Of a stretch of 64,000 bases of DNA, positions 39,301 to 51,284 are shown in pieces. The stretch's first letter is position 1. Each line of letters starts with the position of its first letter. Origin of the DNA: Carassius auratus. Lineage: Eukaryota; Chordata; Actinopteri; Cypriniformes; Cyprinidae. The notes under the pieces were generated by a model. That model made no database searches. It saw only the letters and a program-made list of their open reading frames with translations, and had not been told where the DNA came from. Position numbers and translations under genes: made by a program. The stretch is taken from positions 248,001 through 312,000 of the forward strand of contig NW_020524184.1 of the NCBI RefSeq assembly GCF_003368295.1, read 5' to 3'.

Positions 39301-41501
39301 TGCAGGAAATTAAAACATATTTAAACAAGACATAATAGGATAGTTTAGAGGGAAGAACTAACTGTTTATTTTTATTGCTGTTGTTGTATTACCATTCATA
39401 ATGCATAACATGCTCATTAGAAATGTTGAACAATTGGATTTTAGTATGTTTAGCGATTAAAATGTTGTATTCGATTTATTAACTGACAGGATAAACAGTG
39501 ACATTTTACCAGAACATATCAGTCCCACGTTGTTGTCTTGAGAGCACTCTGTGTAATTTGAAGTTGGACACAATCGAATGGTTGATTCATTTCCTCTGCA
39601 CTGAATCTCTTGTGTCCACATCTGAGTGTCTCCTTTGCCAAAAGCAGCTGCTCCCAGCACCTGTACAGGAGCCCCACAGTCCAGCTCTCTACACACAACC
39701 TCTGCATCCTGCTGGTCAAAGGCAGCGTCACACACTGCGTACCATGTGTTCCCATAAAGCACCTCTAACCTCCCGGAGCACAGGTGAGGTCCATCAGCAA
39801 GTCTTGTAAATCGTCCATAGTTTATGGTTTCTACATATTTGCATAATAAATAAAACCAATTAAATTAGAGTCATGGTGAGTGAAGCTGTCTTACTGTGAA
39901 TGTTACAAACAAACAACAACTGTGAGTGATTAAGTCTATCCTTCGATTGAATATTGTAAATAAAAACCTGGGTCATTTCATAATAATAATAATAATAATT
40001 CTTTACATTTATATAGCGCTTTTTTCTAGAGACTCAAAGCGCTTACATAGTCAAGGGGTATCTCCTCATCCACCACCAGTGTGCAGCATCCACCTGGATG
40101 ATGCGACGGCAGCCATAGTGCGCCAGAACGCCCACCACACACCAGCTTACTGATGGAGAGGAGACAGAGTGATGAAGCCAATCAGCGGATATGGGGATTG
40201 TTAGGAGGCCATGATGGTCAGAGGCCAATGGGCGAATTTAGCCAGGATGCCGAGGTCACACCTCTACTCTTTACGAAAGACATCCTGGGATTTTTAATGA
40301 CCACAGAGAGTCAGGACCTCGGTTTAACGTCTCATCCGAAGGACGGTGCTTGTTGACAGTATAGTGTCCCCATCACTACACTGGGGCGCTAGGACCCACA
40401 CAGACCACAGGGTGAGCACCCCCTGCTGGCCTCACTAGCACCTCTTCCAGCAGCAACCTAGTTTTCTCAGGAGGTCTCCCATCCAGGTACTGACCAGGCT
40501 CAGCCCTGCTTAGCTTCAGTGGGCAACCGGTCTTGGGCTCCAGGGTGATATGGCTGCCGGCAATATCCTGGTGCTTGTAAAGCCTCTCCATATCCTGGTG
40601 CTTGTAAAGCCTCTCCACAGCTCATCTCTCTACACACCACTGCAGCATCAGTCATATCCCAGCTATCATCACACACTGTTCCCCACTGACCATCATGAAG
40701 AACCTCCACTCGACCAGCACAGCGACTGTCACCATTCACCAGCCTCACATTCACACTGTCTGTACATGAGGGATACATCATAAAATAAGCATAAGCATTT
40801 CAGCATCACAGCTTCACAATTAACCCTAACCCTAAATTCAATGTTTATAACTAGCTCAGAAACAAACTGTATAAAATTATTGTATATTGCATATGTTGTG
40901 TTAAGAGAAGAAAGGTTGAGAAGTGATTAAACAATGAGCTGCATGAAATCACTTACCTGAGCATCTGACTCCAGCATCATAATTATGATCGGCACAGCCG
41001 CTATCATGTTTACCCCATCCTCTTGATCTACAGTCCTTCAGTGTAGACTCTGATCCTTCACACCGCACTCCATCCATCCAGATTTTTCCTGATCCAGGTC
41101 CAAAGGAAGAATATCCTGGTGCTTGTAAAGCCTCTCCACAGCTCATCTCTCTACACACCACTGCAGCATCAGTCATATCCCAGCTATCATCACACACTGT
41201 TCCCCACTGACCATCATGAAGAACCTCCACTCGACCAGCACAGCGACTGTCACCATTCACCAGCCTCACATTCACACTGTCTGTACATGAGGGATACATC
41301 ATAAAATAAGCATACAACAATAAAATATTAACCATATAGAAGTTATAACAATAACATGTAATTGCATAATCACATGTAAATCAATACAATATAGAATGTT
41401 TACAAATATAATTTGAATTTCATCTGTTGGTGAGTGTACTTACTAGCAGTGATGAGTGTAACCAGTGAAGACAATAAAATAAGTGTCAGACAGCTTTCCA
41501 T
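33781..41501 (-). CDS. SRCR receptor gene C (WC1/CD163-like), complete
   Basis: Complete minus-strand gene, 18 coding exons, 3099 nt, 1032 aa. Exons: signal peptide 41444-41501 (MESCLTLILLSSLVTLITA); SRCR1 40957-41280; SRCR2 39510-39830; SRCR3 38985-39299; SRCR4 38420-38767; SRCR5 38026-38343; SRCR6 37055-37351; linker 36880-36957; SRCR7 36461-36775; stalk/transmembrane 36167-36370; tail 35985-36068, 35373-35432, 35146-35202, 34941-35018, 34761-34823, 34570-34632, 33966-34028, 33781-33833 (TGA). All junctions GT-AG, phase 1. Domain order and tail match gene B. Differences include one codon less in SRCR6 (CDNEVAK) and in the last exon. Introns hold a solo LTR (SRCR5-6) and a retroposed chimera with a partial SRCR1 exon (SRCR1-2), neither breaking the frame. 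Same inferred role as B. Confidence 0.92.
36461..41280 (-). CDS. Gene C ectodomain: seven SRCR exons plus linker exon
   Basis: SRCR1 begins DSVNVRLVNGDSRCAGRVEV and has the canonical WGTVCDDSWDMTDAAVVC. SRCR2 is almost identical to that of B. SRCR3 reads RQYFSKWGTVCDACWD, a change from RQFLNEWGTV in B that D shares. SRCR4 again lacks the WGxVC cysteine. SRCR7 differs in WMNKDECSGN and FSQNNHTDC. The mosaic of exon-to-exon similarity among A-D suggests gene conversion or unequal crossing-over. Confidence 0.9.
37430..37759. mobile_element. Solo LTR, 330 bp, with 5-bp target duplication
   Basis: The insert starts TGTGGCGAG and ends GTTACA, obeying the TG...CA rule. It is flanked by ACTGG at 37425-37429 and 37760-37764, and gene A has the uninterrupted site (AAACTGGTTAATTC near 3878). 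A TATA-like GATATAAAAC near 37554 and a downstream AT-rich region fit an LTR promoter and poly-A region in the plus orientation. No internal retroviral genes remain, so recombination between two LTRs probably removed them. It lies in the SRCR5-SRCR6 intron of gene C. Confidence 0.88.
39981..40558 (-). mobile_element. SINE3 (5S rRNA-derived SINE), copy 1
   Basis: The minus-strand head, from about 40558, carries 5S rRNA-like internal promoter sequence (AAGCTAAGCAGGGCTGAGCC, then GGTCAGTACCTGGATGGG). The body continues to a 3' tail ATATAAATGTAAAGAATTAT with ATT repeats. This is the structure described for zebrafish SINE3. A second copy lies at 49228-49745. Confidence 0.88.
40560..40759 (-). pseudogene. 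Truncated duplicate of the SRCR1 exon
   Basis: The translation starts DSVNVRLVNGDSRCAGRVEV and runs to GEALQAPGY, repeats GEALQAPGY because of the 27-bp duplication, then ends at the SINE3. The acceptor side is intact, so it could be spliced in, but it has no donor and would break the domain. Confidence 0.85.
40822..40835. repeat. Short telomere-like (CCCTAA) repeat in gene C
   Basis: Two CCCTAA units in the SRCR1-SRCR2 intron. The same intron of gene D has three units at 62414-62432. Gene B has AACCCAATTAATT at this place. Confidence 0.7.
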
Positions 41502-41945
41502 TCCTTTGTCTGCCCAGAAAAATTAATTAATTCAGCACCAAAGTTTATTGTATCCTCCCTCAAACACACTGAAGAAACTGGCTCCTGTCAGCCCCCTAAA
41601 GAGAGAGAGAGAGACTCACAGCTGCCAATGACACTCACTGTTACCTTATTAGACACAACAGAGGAAATCATCAAACACAATCAGTGACAAATCAGAAAGC
41701 TGCATTTTTATTTTCTCCATATATATCAATAAAGTGTGAGCGCTGATGAGTGGGACTCCTCCTCCAGCGTGAGAGACACTTCACTGAGGACAGAGTCGTG
41801 TCAGTCAGAAGTCAGTGTGGAGATAAAGTCACAATAAACTTAAAGCAGATTGATAGAGAAACACTGCAGCTTATATTCAGCATCAAAACCTGAACCTGAA
41901 CACAGCAGACACAAGCACTGATGACTGACTGCTCACTTCAGACAC
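41502..41945 (-). promoter_or_regulatory. 5' leader and putative promoter of gene C
   Basis: Counterpart of the conserved upstream block of A, B and D. The GA-repeat is one unit longer than in B, and about 15 bp before it differ. Confidence 0.5.
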
Positions 41946-44347
41946 TTACTAAAACTTTACTTCACAAAGAAAAAATATAGTTATTATAAATATAGAAAAT
42001 ATAAAATAGAGGGCTATTCAGTAAATCTGTAAATAGAAATTGGTTTCTATTCCAGTTATATTAATTTGCCATTAAATAAAAGACATTTGTAGTTGTAGAA
42101 GGGTGTTTCATACTGCAATTCATAGTTCATCCAGTAGGGGGAAGCAAAAGATTTCTTATTGAAAAGAGAAGCAGACAAGCGTTCAATGGAGGACCAAGAA
42201 ATTCAGAAATTAAAAATAGCTAAACAAAAAAATAGATAAATAAATAAATAAATAAAATAACAGGGAAAACAAATAAATAAATAGTTTACCTGATAAAAAA
42301 GAAATATAATTTGTGTGTAATAAAACTTAACCAGGAATTTATATGTGTTACTTTTTTCCTTTATGTATACTGTTTTTTTTTCAATTTATTTTTACTCAAC
42401 TTTTTATTTACTTATTCTCTCATTTTTTTGTATATTTAATTAATCTATGTATTTATGAATTAATTTATTTTACATTTATTTATGCATTTATTTATTTTTT
42501 AGATTTATTTATTCCACATGTATTTATTTCCAGGTTTATTTATTCATTTATTTTCACTTTGGTTACTGACATAACCTCTGTTCCCTGAAAAGGGAACGAG
42601 ACATTGTTTACGTTTATATACACTGAAGCGAGGTCCCAGTGGGGGTAGCTGACAGGCAGGGGAGGTTCAGCAGCCTCGTGCCACAGAGAAATCTAATCAC
42701 ATTTCTCTCCACAACAACCTATCGATGTCAGAATGAATGCTGATATCACAGATACACACACTTGTGCATGGAGGGCGTACAACCATCATCCAAACACTCT
42801 TTTAACAAAGACAAAACTACTGGAAACAGGCAGTTGACAGGGACGTAGAGATGTCTAGTACACAGAGTGCTCACCTCTGAATGACCGACAGCTGAACAGA
42901 CAGAAGGTGCTGGTCTGCCCACGTCTACAGGCTCATCTGAGTGTGAGAAGAGGGCAAGAATGGGAACCACTCCACAGCTCCCATTTTGTCCATGCAAACG
43001 AGAACATGCTTGTGATGGACCTAAATGTAGAAACACTTAAGAGACAGGTGAACTGCTCCGATCACCAGGCAGATCCAGGCAGGTCATCAGTTATTCTCTG
43101 TGTCTATCCAGCCACTGAATGCTGCATGAGCAACCAATGCACAAGGCTGCTGTTGTAAAAGGCTGTGCCCCTCCGCAGGGCCAGCACAGGCATTTGCGAG
43201 TCACCAAGATGATGAGCTCAGGTGTGGATCCCGTGCAGGAATGTACACTTTTGATCATAGTTGAAGTAGTTACATGTGAAGCAGTCCCAGCCTGCCAGAT
43301 TATGATACAGTCTGTAAACACTGGGGCATTTTGAAGCCTGCACAGACTGTTTTATTGCTCAAAAGTATGTGGAAAGATGCTATGTGCAATGAAACAGACC
43401 CTGTGAAAGACAGACACAAGCCTGTAAAAGGGACCTTTCCACCACATAAATTCATAGACAAACCTTTCTCTGAATTAACATATTTCTATCTACTATTCAC
43501 TTGAGAAATATGAAATCATACATCCTTGCCTATATATGTAAAATTGAATGAATGTTTAATTATTACTTAACCATGATCGCACAAATGCCATGCTTATCTA
43601 TGAGCTCCAAATTAGGTTTCCTATATGATAATTCACATTACACTTTGCTAATTCTGCCACATTACCAGAATCTTCTCTTGATCACCCAATCCAGTTTCAA
43701 ATGCAAAATACAATGCTAGAGACCATAAAGGATCATAAAATTTCCCTCCAAAGGTACATTCCTCATCTCCTCACACTATAAGATCATGATCACCAGATCA
43801 GGCCAGTTATTTTATTTTTAGAAGATAAGGAAGCTGAGAAGTCTTCTAAGGACCCCTAAGTTTGTGCCAGGCTGTGGCCTTGTCTTTCCATTCAGCAAAG
43901 ATCCTCAGATTTCAGCTGGTTCTCTCTCATCAAGACAACATCAAGAATAACTGGAGCCTCAACAAACTGCATCAGGACAGTTTTAATCAAATGGGCAAAA
44001 CATGCAAGTATCAAACTTAGTCTCATTGTTTGATCCATTAATAATCCCCACCCCTTATAAAGAAGGGAGTGTTACAACTAAGAAACTGATGGTTTGCTCA
44101 AGGCTGTTGATCTGCTGAATCTCAAACAGTAATATAACTTATTGCATTCCTGTACTCTACAGCTCCCTTTCCATTGCTTACATTTAGCTTGAGTCTGATT
44201 TCTTTATTTTTGTTCCACAGTCTGTACTCTTATCTTTTTAAGCATCTCTGAAAAGCTTGTTGTCTAGAGTAATCAAAACATAATCTCACTTGTCACTGAT
44301 GATAAAAATCCAGCATTAATAAAAAGCAATGTTACTGTGCCCTGCAG
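41946..44347. other. Intergenic stretch upstream of gene C
   Basis: AT-rich with A/T-rich low-complexity DNA at 42220-42560. The part 42560-43340 is less AT-rich and looks like moderately repetitive DNA, but no coding family is recognised. No credible gene. Confidence 0.45.
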
Positions 44348-44557
44348 GTATCGCAGCATTACCAAGCAGTTTTTCTGTAAGGCATATGGTGTGGTGGTCA
44401 TCTATGATATCACAATGGAGGACAGTTTCAGATCAGTCCGCCCCTGGCTGATCAGCATACCGGAGGCCGTAGGCGACCCTATACCTGTCATGATCCTTGG
44501 CAACAAATCGGACATGAAGAATGAGAGAGAAGTGTAGACAAAGGAGGCTGAGCAGAG
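44348..44557 (+). pseudogene. Rab GTPase exon with in-frame stop (CRACR2A/Rab44-like)
   Basis: A 210-nt exon with an acceptor (TGCCCTGCAG) and donor (GAG|GTGTGG) encodes RYRSITKQFFCKAYGVVVIY, DITMEDSFRSVRPWL, then PVMILGNKSDMKNEREV, and a TAG. GNKSD is the G4 guanine-specificity motif (NKxD), and YRSITKQFF follows the G3/switch II region of Rab proteins. The wording is closest to the large Rabs with EF-hands (CRACR2A, Rab44, RASEF). The TAG at 44535-44537 falls where the frame should continue (TKEAEQR follows), so this is a broken exon or sequence error. It may pair with 31400-31813. Confidence 0.7.
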
Positions 44558-44639
44558 GTGTGGATGTCTCTTATGATGTCAATCACACAGTATATCATAG
44601 TAAATTATTAATAATATCTAATATGCTCTGTCTTTATCT

Positions 44640-45480
44640 AACATCACCTTGTTCAACACAGTAAGCACAGATTAATAGTATTTGATAAATTTGATAGGGA
44701 GCAAACTTGAATTTTTATGAGTGCAGCTTATACTGGAGCTAATGTTACATCTGGCCAGGTAAGAACTCAAAAACACACAACTGCAACATGTTGTTAAAGA
44801 CTGACATATTTTGCTAAGCTGTGATGTTTGTAACACTTCAGCCACGGCTGCAACCCACAAAAAAATGATATAACTGAGACAGCTACAGTAACCGACATAA
44901 TCTCCAAAGTGCAATCAAAAATGTGACTTTGCTGATTGTGTGAACCATATGTAGTTTATTTACTTTGAAAGGCCCACTATATGTGCGTGCTGGCAGCCAA
45001 GTTGAGATCACATGATCAGCCCAATGCTGCTAAGTTTATCTCATTATCTCCACTATAATCAGACACTTTCAGCTGTTGAATAAATTAGATATGAGATTAT
45101 TGTACAAGCAAAACATATTTAGTTTTATATACATATATATATATATTCAACATTTATATGTATTAAGTATTTATTATTATTATTATCATCATCATCATCA
45201 TTATCTTAAAGGTTTTTAATGAACATTGATATGTAAATGCAACTTGTTTATTTTTTTGTTTTATTGTTGTTGTTTTATTTATTTTAATTCATGCTTTAAG
45301 GGTCCTGAGGGAGCAGTAAGACAGAGTATGGGTAAATACCAAAGATATTAATTTGCCATCATATCAAATACATTTGTATATGTGTCCAGCAGATGGCAGC
45401 AAAGCTCTTATTATAAAGAGCAGCCGACAAGAGTCTTGTCCTTGTGTCACCACAAGAGAAAAAAAAATCATTTATTTAAT
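44640..45480. repeat. Segmental duplicate of 10960-11930
   Basis: Runs parallel to the spacer between A and B, including the AACATCACCTTGTTCAACAC start and the CTCF-like motif, but without the long (AT)n tract. Confidence 0.8.
45386..45399 (+). promoter_or_regulatory. CTCF-like motif (CCAGCAGATGGCAG)
   Basis: Identical to the motif at 11832, at the equivalent place of the duplicated spacer. Confidence 0.35.
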
Positions 45481-47532
45481 CCACAGCTACATTTTGGCTA
45501 CAAATCTAAATTGAATCAGTGGGTTACACAAGTTTGTACAATTAAATGTTGTAAACTTATTGCATGCAAGAAAGAAAAGTGATAGGCCTATGAGCAATGA
45601 GGGACATGTGCCCTATTAGAGCTTTATATCTAGTGGCGCCTCTTATGTTATTGTTACTGTTACCCCCTTAAGGCTCAGATGAGGTTTCTGTCCTCTATGC
45701 AGTGCCTCTCTCAGGTTTGGGACGGATATCAAAATCAGAGAAAAATAGGTGTGGGTTGGCGGATGGATAATTTATTTCATGCAGAGACTTTCAGGTGATG
45801 TTTGAGCATCTCTACTCACAACTCTTCACAGTCATTTAGGACTCTTCTATTTCATTTAAAACTGTTTATGAGGTCACTCATCAAAATGTTCATAAAGGAA
45901 ACTGATTGGGACAGGAAACTTTCCAGTTCATTTACAAAAACAAAGCTCAGCAATTGCAGATATAGATATACTAGTGCAGATAACAAATTACTTCATGCTT
46001 TGAGTTCATGTTAGTAAGCCTATTAAATCAACTGTAGGCTACATTTTTAAAGACTCAAAAGTATTATTATTCAAAAGTATGTTTTAGCAATGCTTGTCAA
46101 GAACACATCAGTTTACATATACTGTATGAATGCATATAGTATATTAGTAGGGCATTAAAAAAGACAAAATATATAAACAGTTCATTATACAGAAAAAGTT
46201 TGTTATTAAGATATTAACATCTAAATAAAATAAGAAAAAAAGAGCGCTATCTCTGTCAGTAGTGACATGTAATGTTGTGTGCAGCTTTGAATGACTCGGT
46301 ACTGCAGGGAAGGACAATCTCCAACCAAACGAATATTAAAAGAATCATAAATTAGCAGGACATAATAAATAGAACAAAGACTTGAGATTTGACTTGGACC
46401 TCAGAGACTTGTGAACATGTCTGATTATAATGAAGGAGATATATTCTGATTAAATGCCACTCTGCGCTGCTTATATAGGCTGTTTCCCACACCCTTTCTG
46501 CAAGATAAGGCTTCAGTATTGGAGTAGTGAGTAGTTTCTGTGATGGTTATTGTTAGGGGTAAGAGGGTCGGGTTATGCATTAGAAAATATTTTTCAACTG
46601 TCATCAAAACAATTTAAGTTTATGAGATGTCCTGACTAATACAGCGAAACAAACGTGTGTGTGTGTGTGTGTGTGAGAAATGATTTCGTATTTCTTAATA
46701 TATCCCCTGTGTAATGTCATTGTAAGGAAAACCCTCAGCCCTCAGCTCAGCAGGTGGAGGCTCTGAAGAAATAATAAAAAAGGCACATAACCGTGTCTGA
46801 AAAGAAAAAACAAGAAGGATCAGCCCAACCTTAAACTGCAGATGAAGCTATTTCTGCAAAAGATTCAAGCTCAAAGCAAATAATCAGCCACAAAACAAGA
46901 CTTAAAACGGTTTGAAGTCATTTAAAACATTTTAAAGCTGAAGTGCACGATCACACAGTAAACTCTGAAGTTGGGACAGGTGTATAAATGTGTGATCAGT
47001 GTAAATGTTTTTTTAAATCACTTTACAATAAATCATTTTACATGTAGTGTGCAATAAATCTCTACAGACTAGTTTTGCTTTAACTGCTCTTTAAAAACAC
47101 GGTAAATAGACTTAATGAATAATATAATTTTCTTATTTGTTCATTAGGTAAAAAGCATTAATATCAGTACAAAAATTATAAGCTAAATACTGAAATGCAC
47201 AAATACTAACATTCGATGTTACCGAATTTTGCAAAGCATAAAAAAATTTAATAACATAAAAACACATTGATGCATTTGTAGCAATATAAGAAAGTCCCAG
47301 TAGCTCCAGTATCTGTAATATGATATCATGAACAGAAATAGTTGGTGTGGTCATTGAGTCATAGGGCCCTTCCTTCTTTGTTTGACTACTCCCCAATACC
47401 AGCATAGTCTGTTGTTAAAAAACAATAGCAAATTCACATATTTCATAGTAATAATTTCATTTACATTTAGTTTTAATTAGAAATGTAAACATTATAAGCA
47501 TAGTTATAAAGTATAAGGTGACAATAACCTAC
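45481..47532. other. Spacer downstream of gene D
   Basis: Contains a stretch (45990-46370) like the 3' flanks of B and C, and a (GT)n run at 46655-46673. At 47378-47407 lies a decayed copy of the terminal tail exon reading DYAGIGE then stop on the minus strand. No other gene seen. Confidence 0.5.
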
Positions 47533-50500
47533 CTAGGTTTCTCTCATCTTCATTGTGTTCTTCACATCATCCTCCTCCTCCTGATCTTCCTCTGATACAC
47601 ATGTAAAACAAAACTTCACATTGTAATTTGTAATATAGCTTGTCATGTCATAGACTATTAGATTAAACCTGATGAAGCCATGATGATTCATTAATGGTAG
47701 TGCAGTAATAATAATAATAATTATATAATATAACTCTCAGTTTGACTTTCACTCACTTCGAAGGTACAGCCAAAATCTGGATTTGATCTTTTATAAGTGG
47801 GCTTTTTGCCAATGTCAAGTTAACTTTTTTTTTAGACCATGAGCTCTTTTTTATTTTACTGCACTGTGCCTTGCTTTTTTAAAAGCTTACATTCATTCTG
47901 TGTGAACAACTTGTTTATTCAGCTCACTGAATTTTAGGGTTAATTCACACTGCAACCACAGATGATTACAATCATCAGAGTTTTCTAAAGGAAATCACCA
48001 TACAGCTTAGATTTTTCACAACATGAAAAATGCAGAATGAACATATTTAGTTCATGGAAACAAATGAAGAGTAATGGCAACAGACACTGACAGGGAGACA
48101 CAATGATCCAACAAAACCTGACAAGTGTGCCTGTTGTGCTGGTCAGCATCTGTCAGTGCACTTTAAACTATTCTTCACTTTGTGTGGCTGGCCTCTTTTT
48201 ATAGCAACTGTTGAACAGTCAGAAGTTTTCAATTATCTGCATTGACTCAAAGAGCTGATGCAATCATTCATATCATATTTTAATTAACTTATTTGAAAAT
48301 AAATTGTGTTTGGGGAACTAAGTTAGTTCTTTATCTCTTCCAGCTCTACAAATGCACCTAATATGAAACCGCTTATCGCTCTCGAAAAGTTCACACGGGA
48401 AGAAACTTCTCGCTGACACACAAATAAACATGCAGTTTTGTGGTTTGGAGTCTGATAGACTGTCATCTACAGATGCATCTGATTACACAAACACAGAAAT
48501 ATAAACTGCTGCACCCATCTGACATTCTCAGTTCAGAGACTGAACTAGAGTAAGATTGAAATCTTACTTTTTTATATGATTAAAACTGATTAGATAGATG
48601 TGAATGATAGAAAAAGCTTTAATTCCACAGTGGCTCACGGCCTGTATGTATAAAACCTCTCAGAAATGCTCTTAATAGTCTGAAGCTTAGACTTAAGTCT
48701 TAAAAAATTCTTAGTTACAAGTAGGACTTTTCTAAGAGTAAGATACTTTTATAAAGAAGCTAAAAACAACTTTTAGAAAAGTCTAAAACTTATTCTTAAC
48801 TGTTGACTGAGATGACACTTATTTAGTGTTGCAAACTAAGGACTGCAATGATGTCAGCCAAAAATGGCTGCCATCGACCTCTGAATCAGTCAATAGTGAC
48901 CATACTCATGTGAAGTCACAGCAGCACAAAACCAATTATTTAATGTAACTACAATAAAATCATTTAATTAAGACATTGAAATATTTTAATATTTAAATTT
49001 ACGCTTTGCATTTTGCAAATTTATCATAAATTGTTACTGATTCTTTGAAATTGTGTTCTATTGGTATGTCTCCTCGCTTACAGTTGGAGCAATGATGTGA
49101 ACAGGAGTACCATTAACATCTCCAACAACTCCAGAAAAGCCCACAATCTTCATGAAAGTAGCTTGTTTTTTCAGCATGGTTTGATGATCAGTTGGAAAGT
49201 CAATGAACTGACATTTGCCTTCAGCCATATCACCCTGGAGCCCAAGACCGGTTGCCCAGTGAAGCTAAGCAGGGCTGAGCCTGGTCAGTACCTGAATGGG
49301 AGACCTCCTGTGAAAACTAGGTTGCTGTTGGAAGAGGTGCTAGTGAGGCCAGCAGGGGGTGCTCACCCTGTGGTCTGTGTGGGTCCTAGTGCCCCAGTGT
49401 AGTGATGGGGACACTATACTGTCAACGAGCACCATCCTTCGGATGAGACGTTAAACCGAGGTCCTGACTCTCTGTGGTCATTAAAAATCCCCTAAATTCG
49501 CCCATTGGCCTCTGACCATCATGGCCTCCTAACAATCCCCATATCCACTGATTGGCTTCATCACTCTGTCTCCTCTCCACCAGTAAGCTGGTGTGCGGTG
49601 GGCGTTTTGGCACAATATGGCTGCCGTCGCATCATCCAGGTGGATGCTGCACACTGGTGGTGGATGAGGAGATACCACCTGACTATGTAAAGCGCTTTGA
49701 GTGTCCAGAAAAGGGCTATATAAATGTAATGAATTATTATTAGTAGTAGTAGTAGTGGGCAAAGTTCTGTCCGACCTAGGAAATTTGACATCTTCACCCT
49801 TGATTTAAAAAAATAAAATAAAAAAACGTGCAAGATTTTGTAAACCTATTGTATAGTTGCTTAGAGTCAGTTGTTTTATTTGTTTATTGAAACATGCCAA
49901 ATTGTGCAGTCATAATTTTTAGCCATACTGCCATACAAAAAAATTATGATCACATGCAAAAACGAGGACCAATGAAATGAAAATAACGTATGTTGTAGTC
50001 AGTGTGTCAGTGTTGCCGATTTAGTGATTTTGTTAATGACTTCCTCACCCCTTTAGAGACTTTTTTTTAAAAGCCTAGCAACAAAATCAATTTATTGGAC
50101 AAACCTTATATACATTCTGTGACTCTCCCATGACATAAAGGCAAGTTCACTGATCTACAGTACATAAATAGAAATATAGATAAGTGAAATCACCTTTATG
50201 AGGTCATCTAGCAACATTAAGTGACCAGTTTTAGCTCCTTTTTTAAGTTGAAAGCAGTTGGCAACACTGGTCAGTGTTATTTTATTTTTTATTTTTTTTT
50301 ATCTTTTGTATTTTGATGGTTTAAGTGAAATTTGGGGTCATAAAAAAAAATTATCCACACTTTTAGACACTGTTGTGTCTGCTTACTGTGTCATCAACGG
50401 TGCACTGCTGCATTTTTCCACATTTCCAGCCAAAAAAATGTAATTACATTTCTGCAGTTAGAGCATTGACTTGTTGAGTGGAAGAGGTTATTAAATTTCT

Positions 50501-51284
50501 TAATATAATTAATAATAATAATACAACTTTTTAATCTTGACAATCAGGTTTGTATTGTTTTATCAAAGCCAAATTATCATATAACTCCAATATGTCATAT
50601 CTTCACTGGAAAGTGTGGGTCTCCTCTTTGCTGCCATTACTCATAACTAGGTTAGGAGACCTCTTTAGCTCTCTTAAATAACTTAGGAGCTGAGACCCAG
50701 TCTTAACCTTTCTGAATCACTCTTATTCTCAAATCTTGGAATAAGATTAAAATTACGTCATTCTTAGAATTTTGACTAAAATTACTTGAAGCTTTATACA
50801 GACTCAGATCTGTATCACTGAAGTCTCCCATCATTTAATATCATTTGACTAGAGTCCCAAATTTTTGTTTACTTGGGTGTTGATGGCCTTTACTTGCCAA
50901 GGATTTATTCTTTTAACATCCTTTCATGATGCCTCACCCCTCTGAGTGAAGTGGTTGTGTCTGTGTTGAATCTCCTCATAAACTGCCTCAGACATCGTCC
51001 TGTGTCTCCTCTTAGAGAGAGCTGTGAGTGCAGACAGACAAACCTGCTGTCAGTTCACAACACATGACTGATCACACACTGAATAAGACACAATATGACA
51101 GTCTCTGGATCTCTCCTACCTCTCCTCATCACTCTCTTTCGTTGAATCAGTATAAGCAGTGGTACTAATAGCAGTAAGAGCACAACTCCCAGAACAATCA
51201 CAAGCACTGGGGGAGACGCTGCTGAAGGAGTTTGTGGAGGAAAGAGTAATCTTGATGCGCCAGTAGTACTGAACACTGGCAAAT
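47533..51284 (-). CDS. Gene D transmembrane exon and reduced tail
   Basis: Exon 51120-51284 has a short stalk (DLPVFSTTGASRLLF) and the same helix. Exon 50938-51021 supplies the VYEEI cassette. The exon-like 47533-47591 encodes EEDQEEEDDVKNTMKMRET then TAG. It aligns with B's 15864-15926, but the codon for tyrosine is replaced and a small deletion shifts the end of the exon into a stop. The next exon copy reads DYAGIGE. About 3.3 kb with a Harbinger remnant and SINE3 separate the two tail exons. Confidence 0.55.

Larger units (their letters stand above)
39981..40795 (-). mobile_element. Retroposed chimera: partial SRCR1 exon fused to SINE3
   Basis: The 815-bp insert is flanked by CATTTCA at 39974-39980 and 40796-40802. 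Gene B has the empty site (GGTCATTTCAGCATCAC near 24161). On the minus strand it begins with the 3' end of intron 1, crosses the acceptor into the first ~200 nt of the SRCR1 exon (40560-40759), then joins a 5S-derived SINE3 that ends in an ATT repeat at 39981. A 27-bp tandem duplication (40563-40589 and 40590-40616) lies at the junction. Target duplications at the outer ends imply one insertion event of the joined sequence. Confidence 0.8.

Noticed and set aside
42343..43334. Frames of 60-96 aa upstream of gene C
   Set aside because: T-rich low complexity or unsupported frames on both strands; no splice structure or family resemblance.
49228..49330. 5S rRNA gene
   Set aside because: Only the internal promoter region resembles 5S rRNA; it is the head of a SINE3 with the typical tail.
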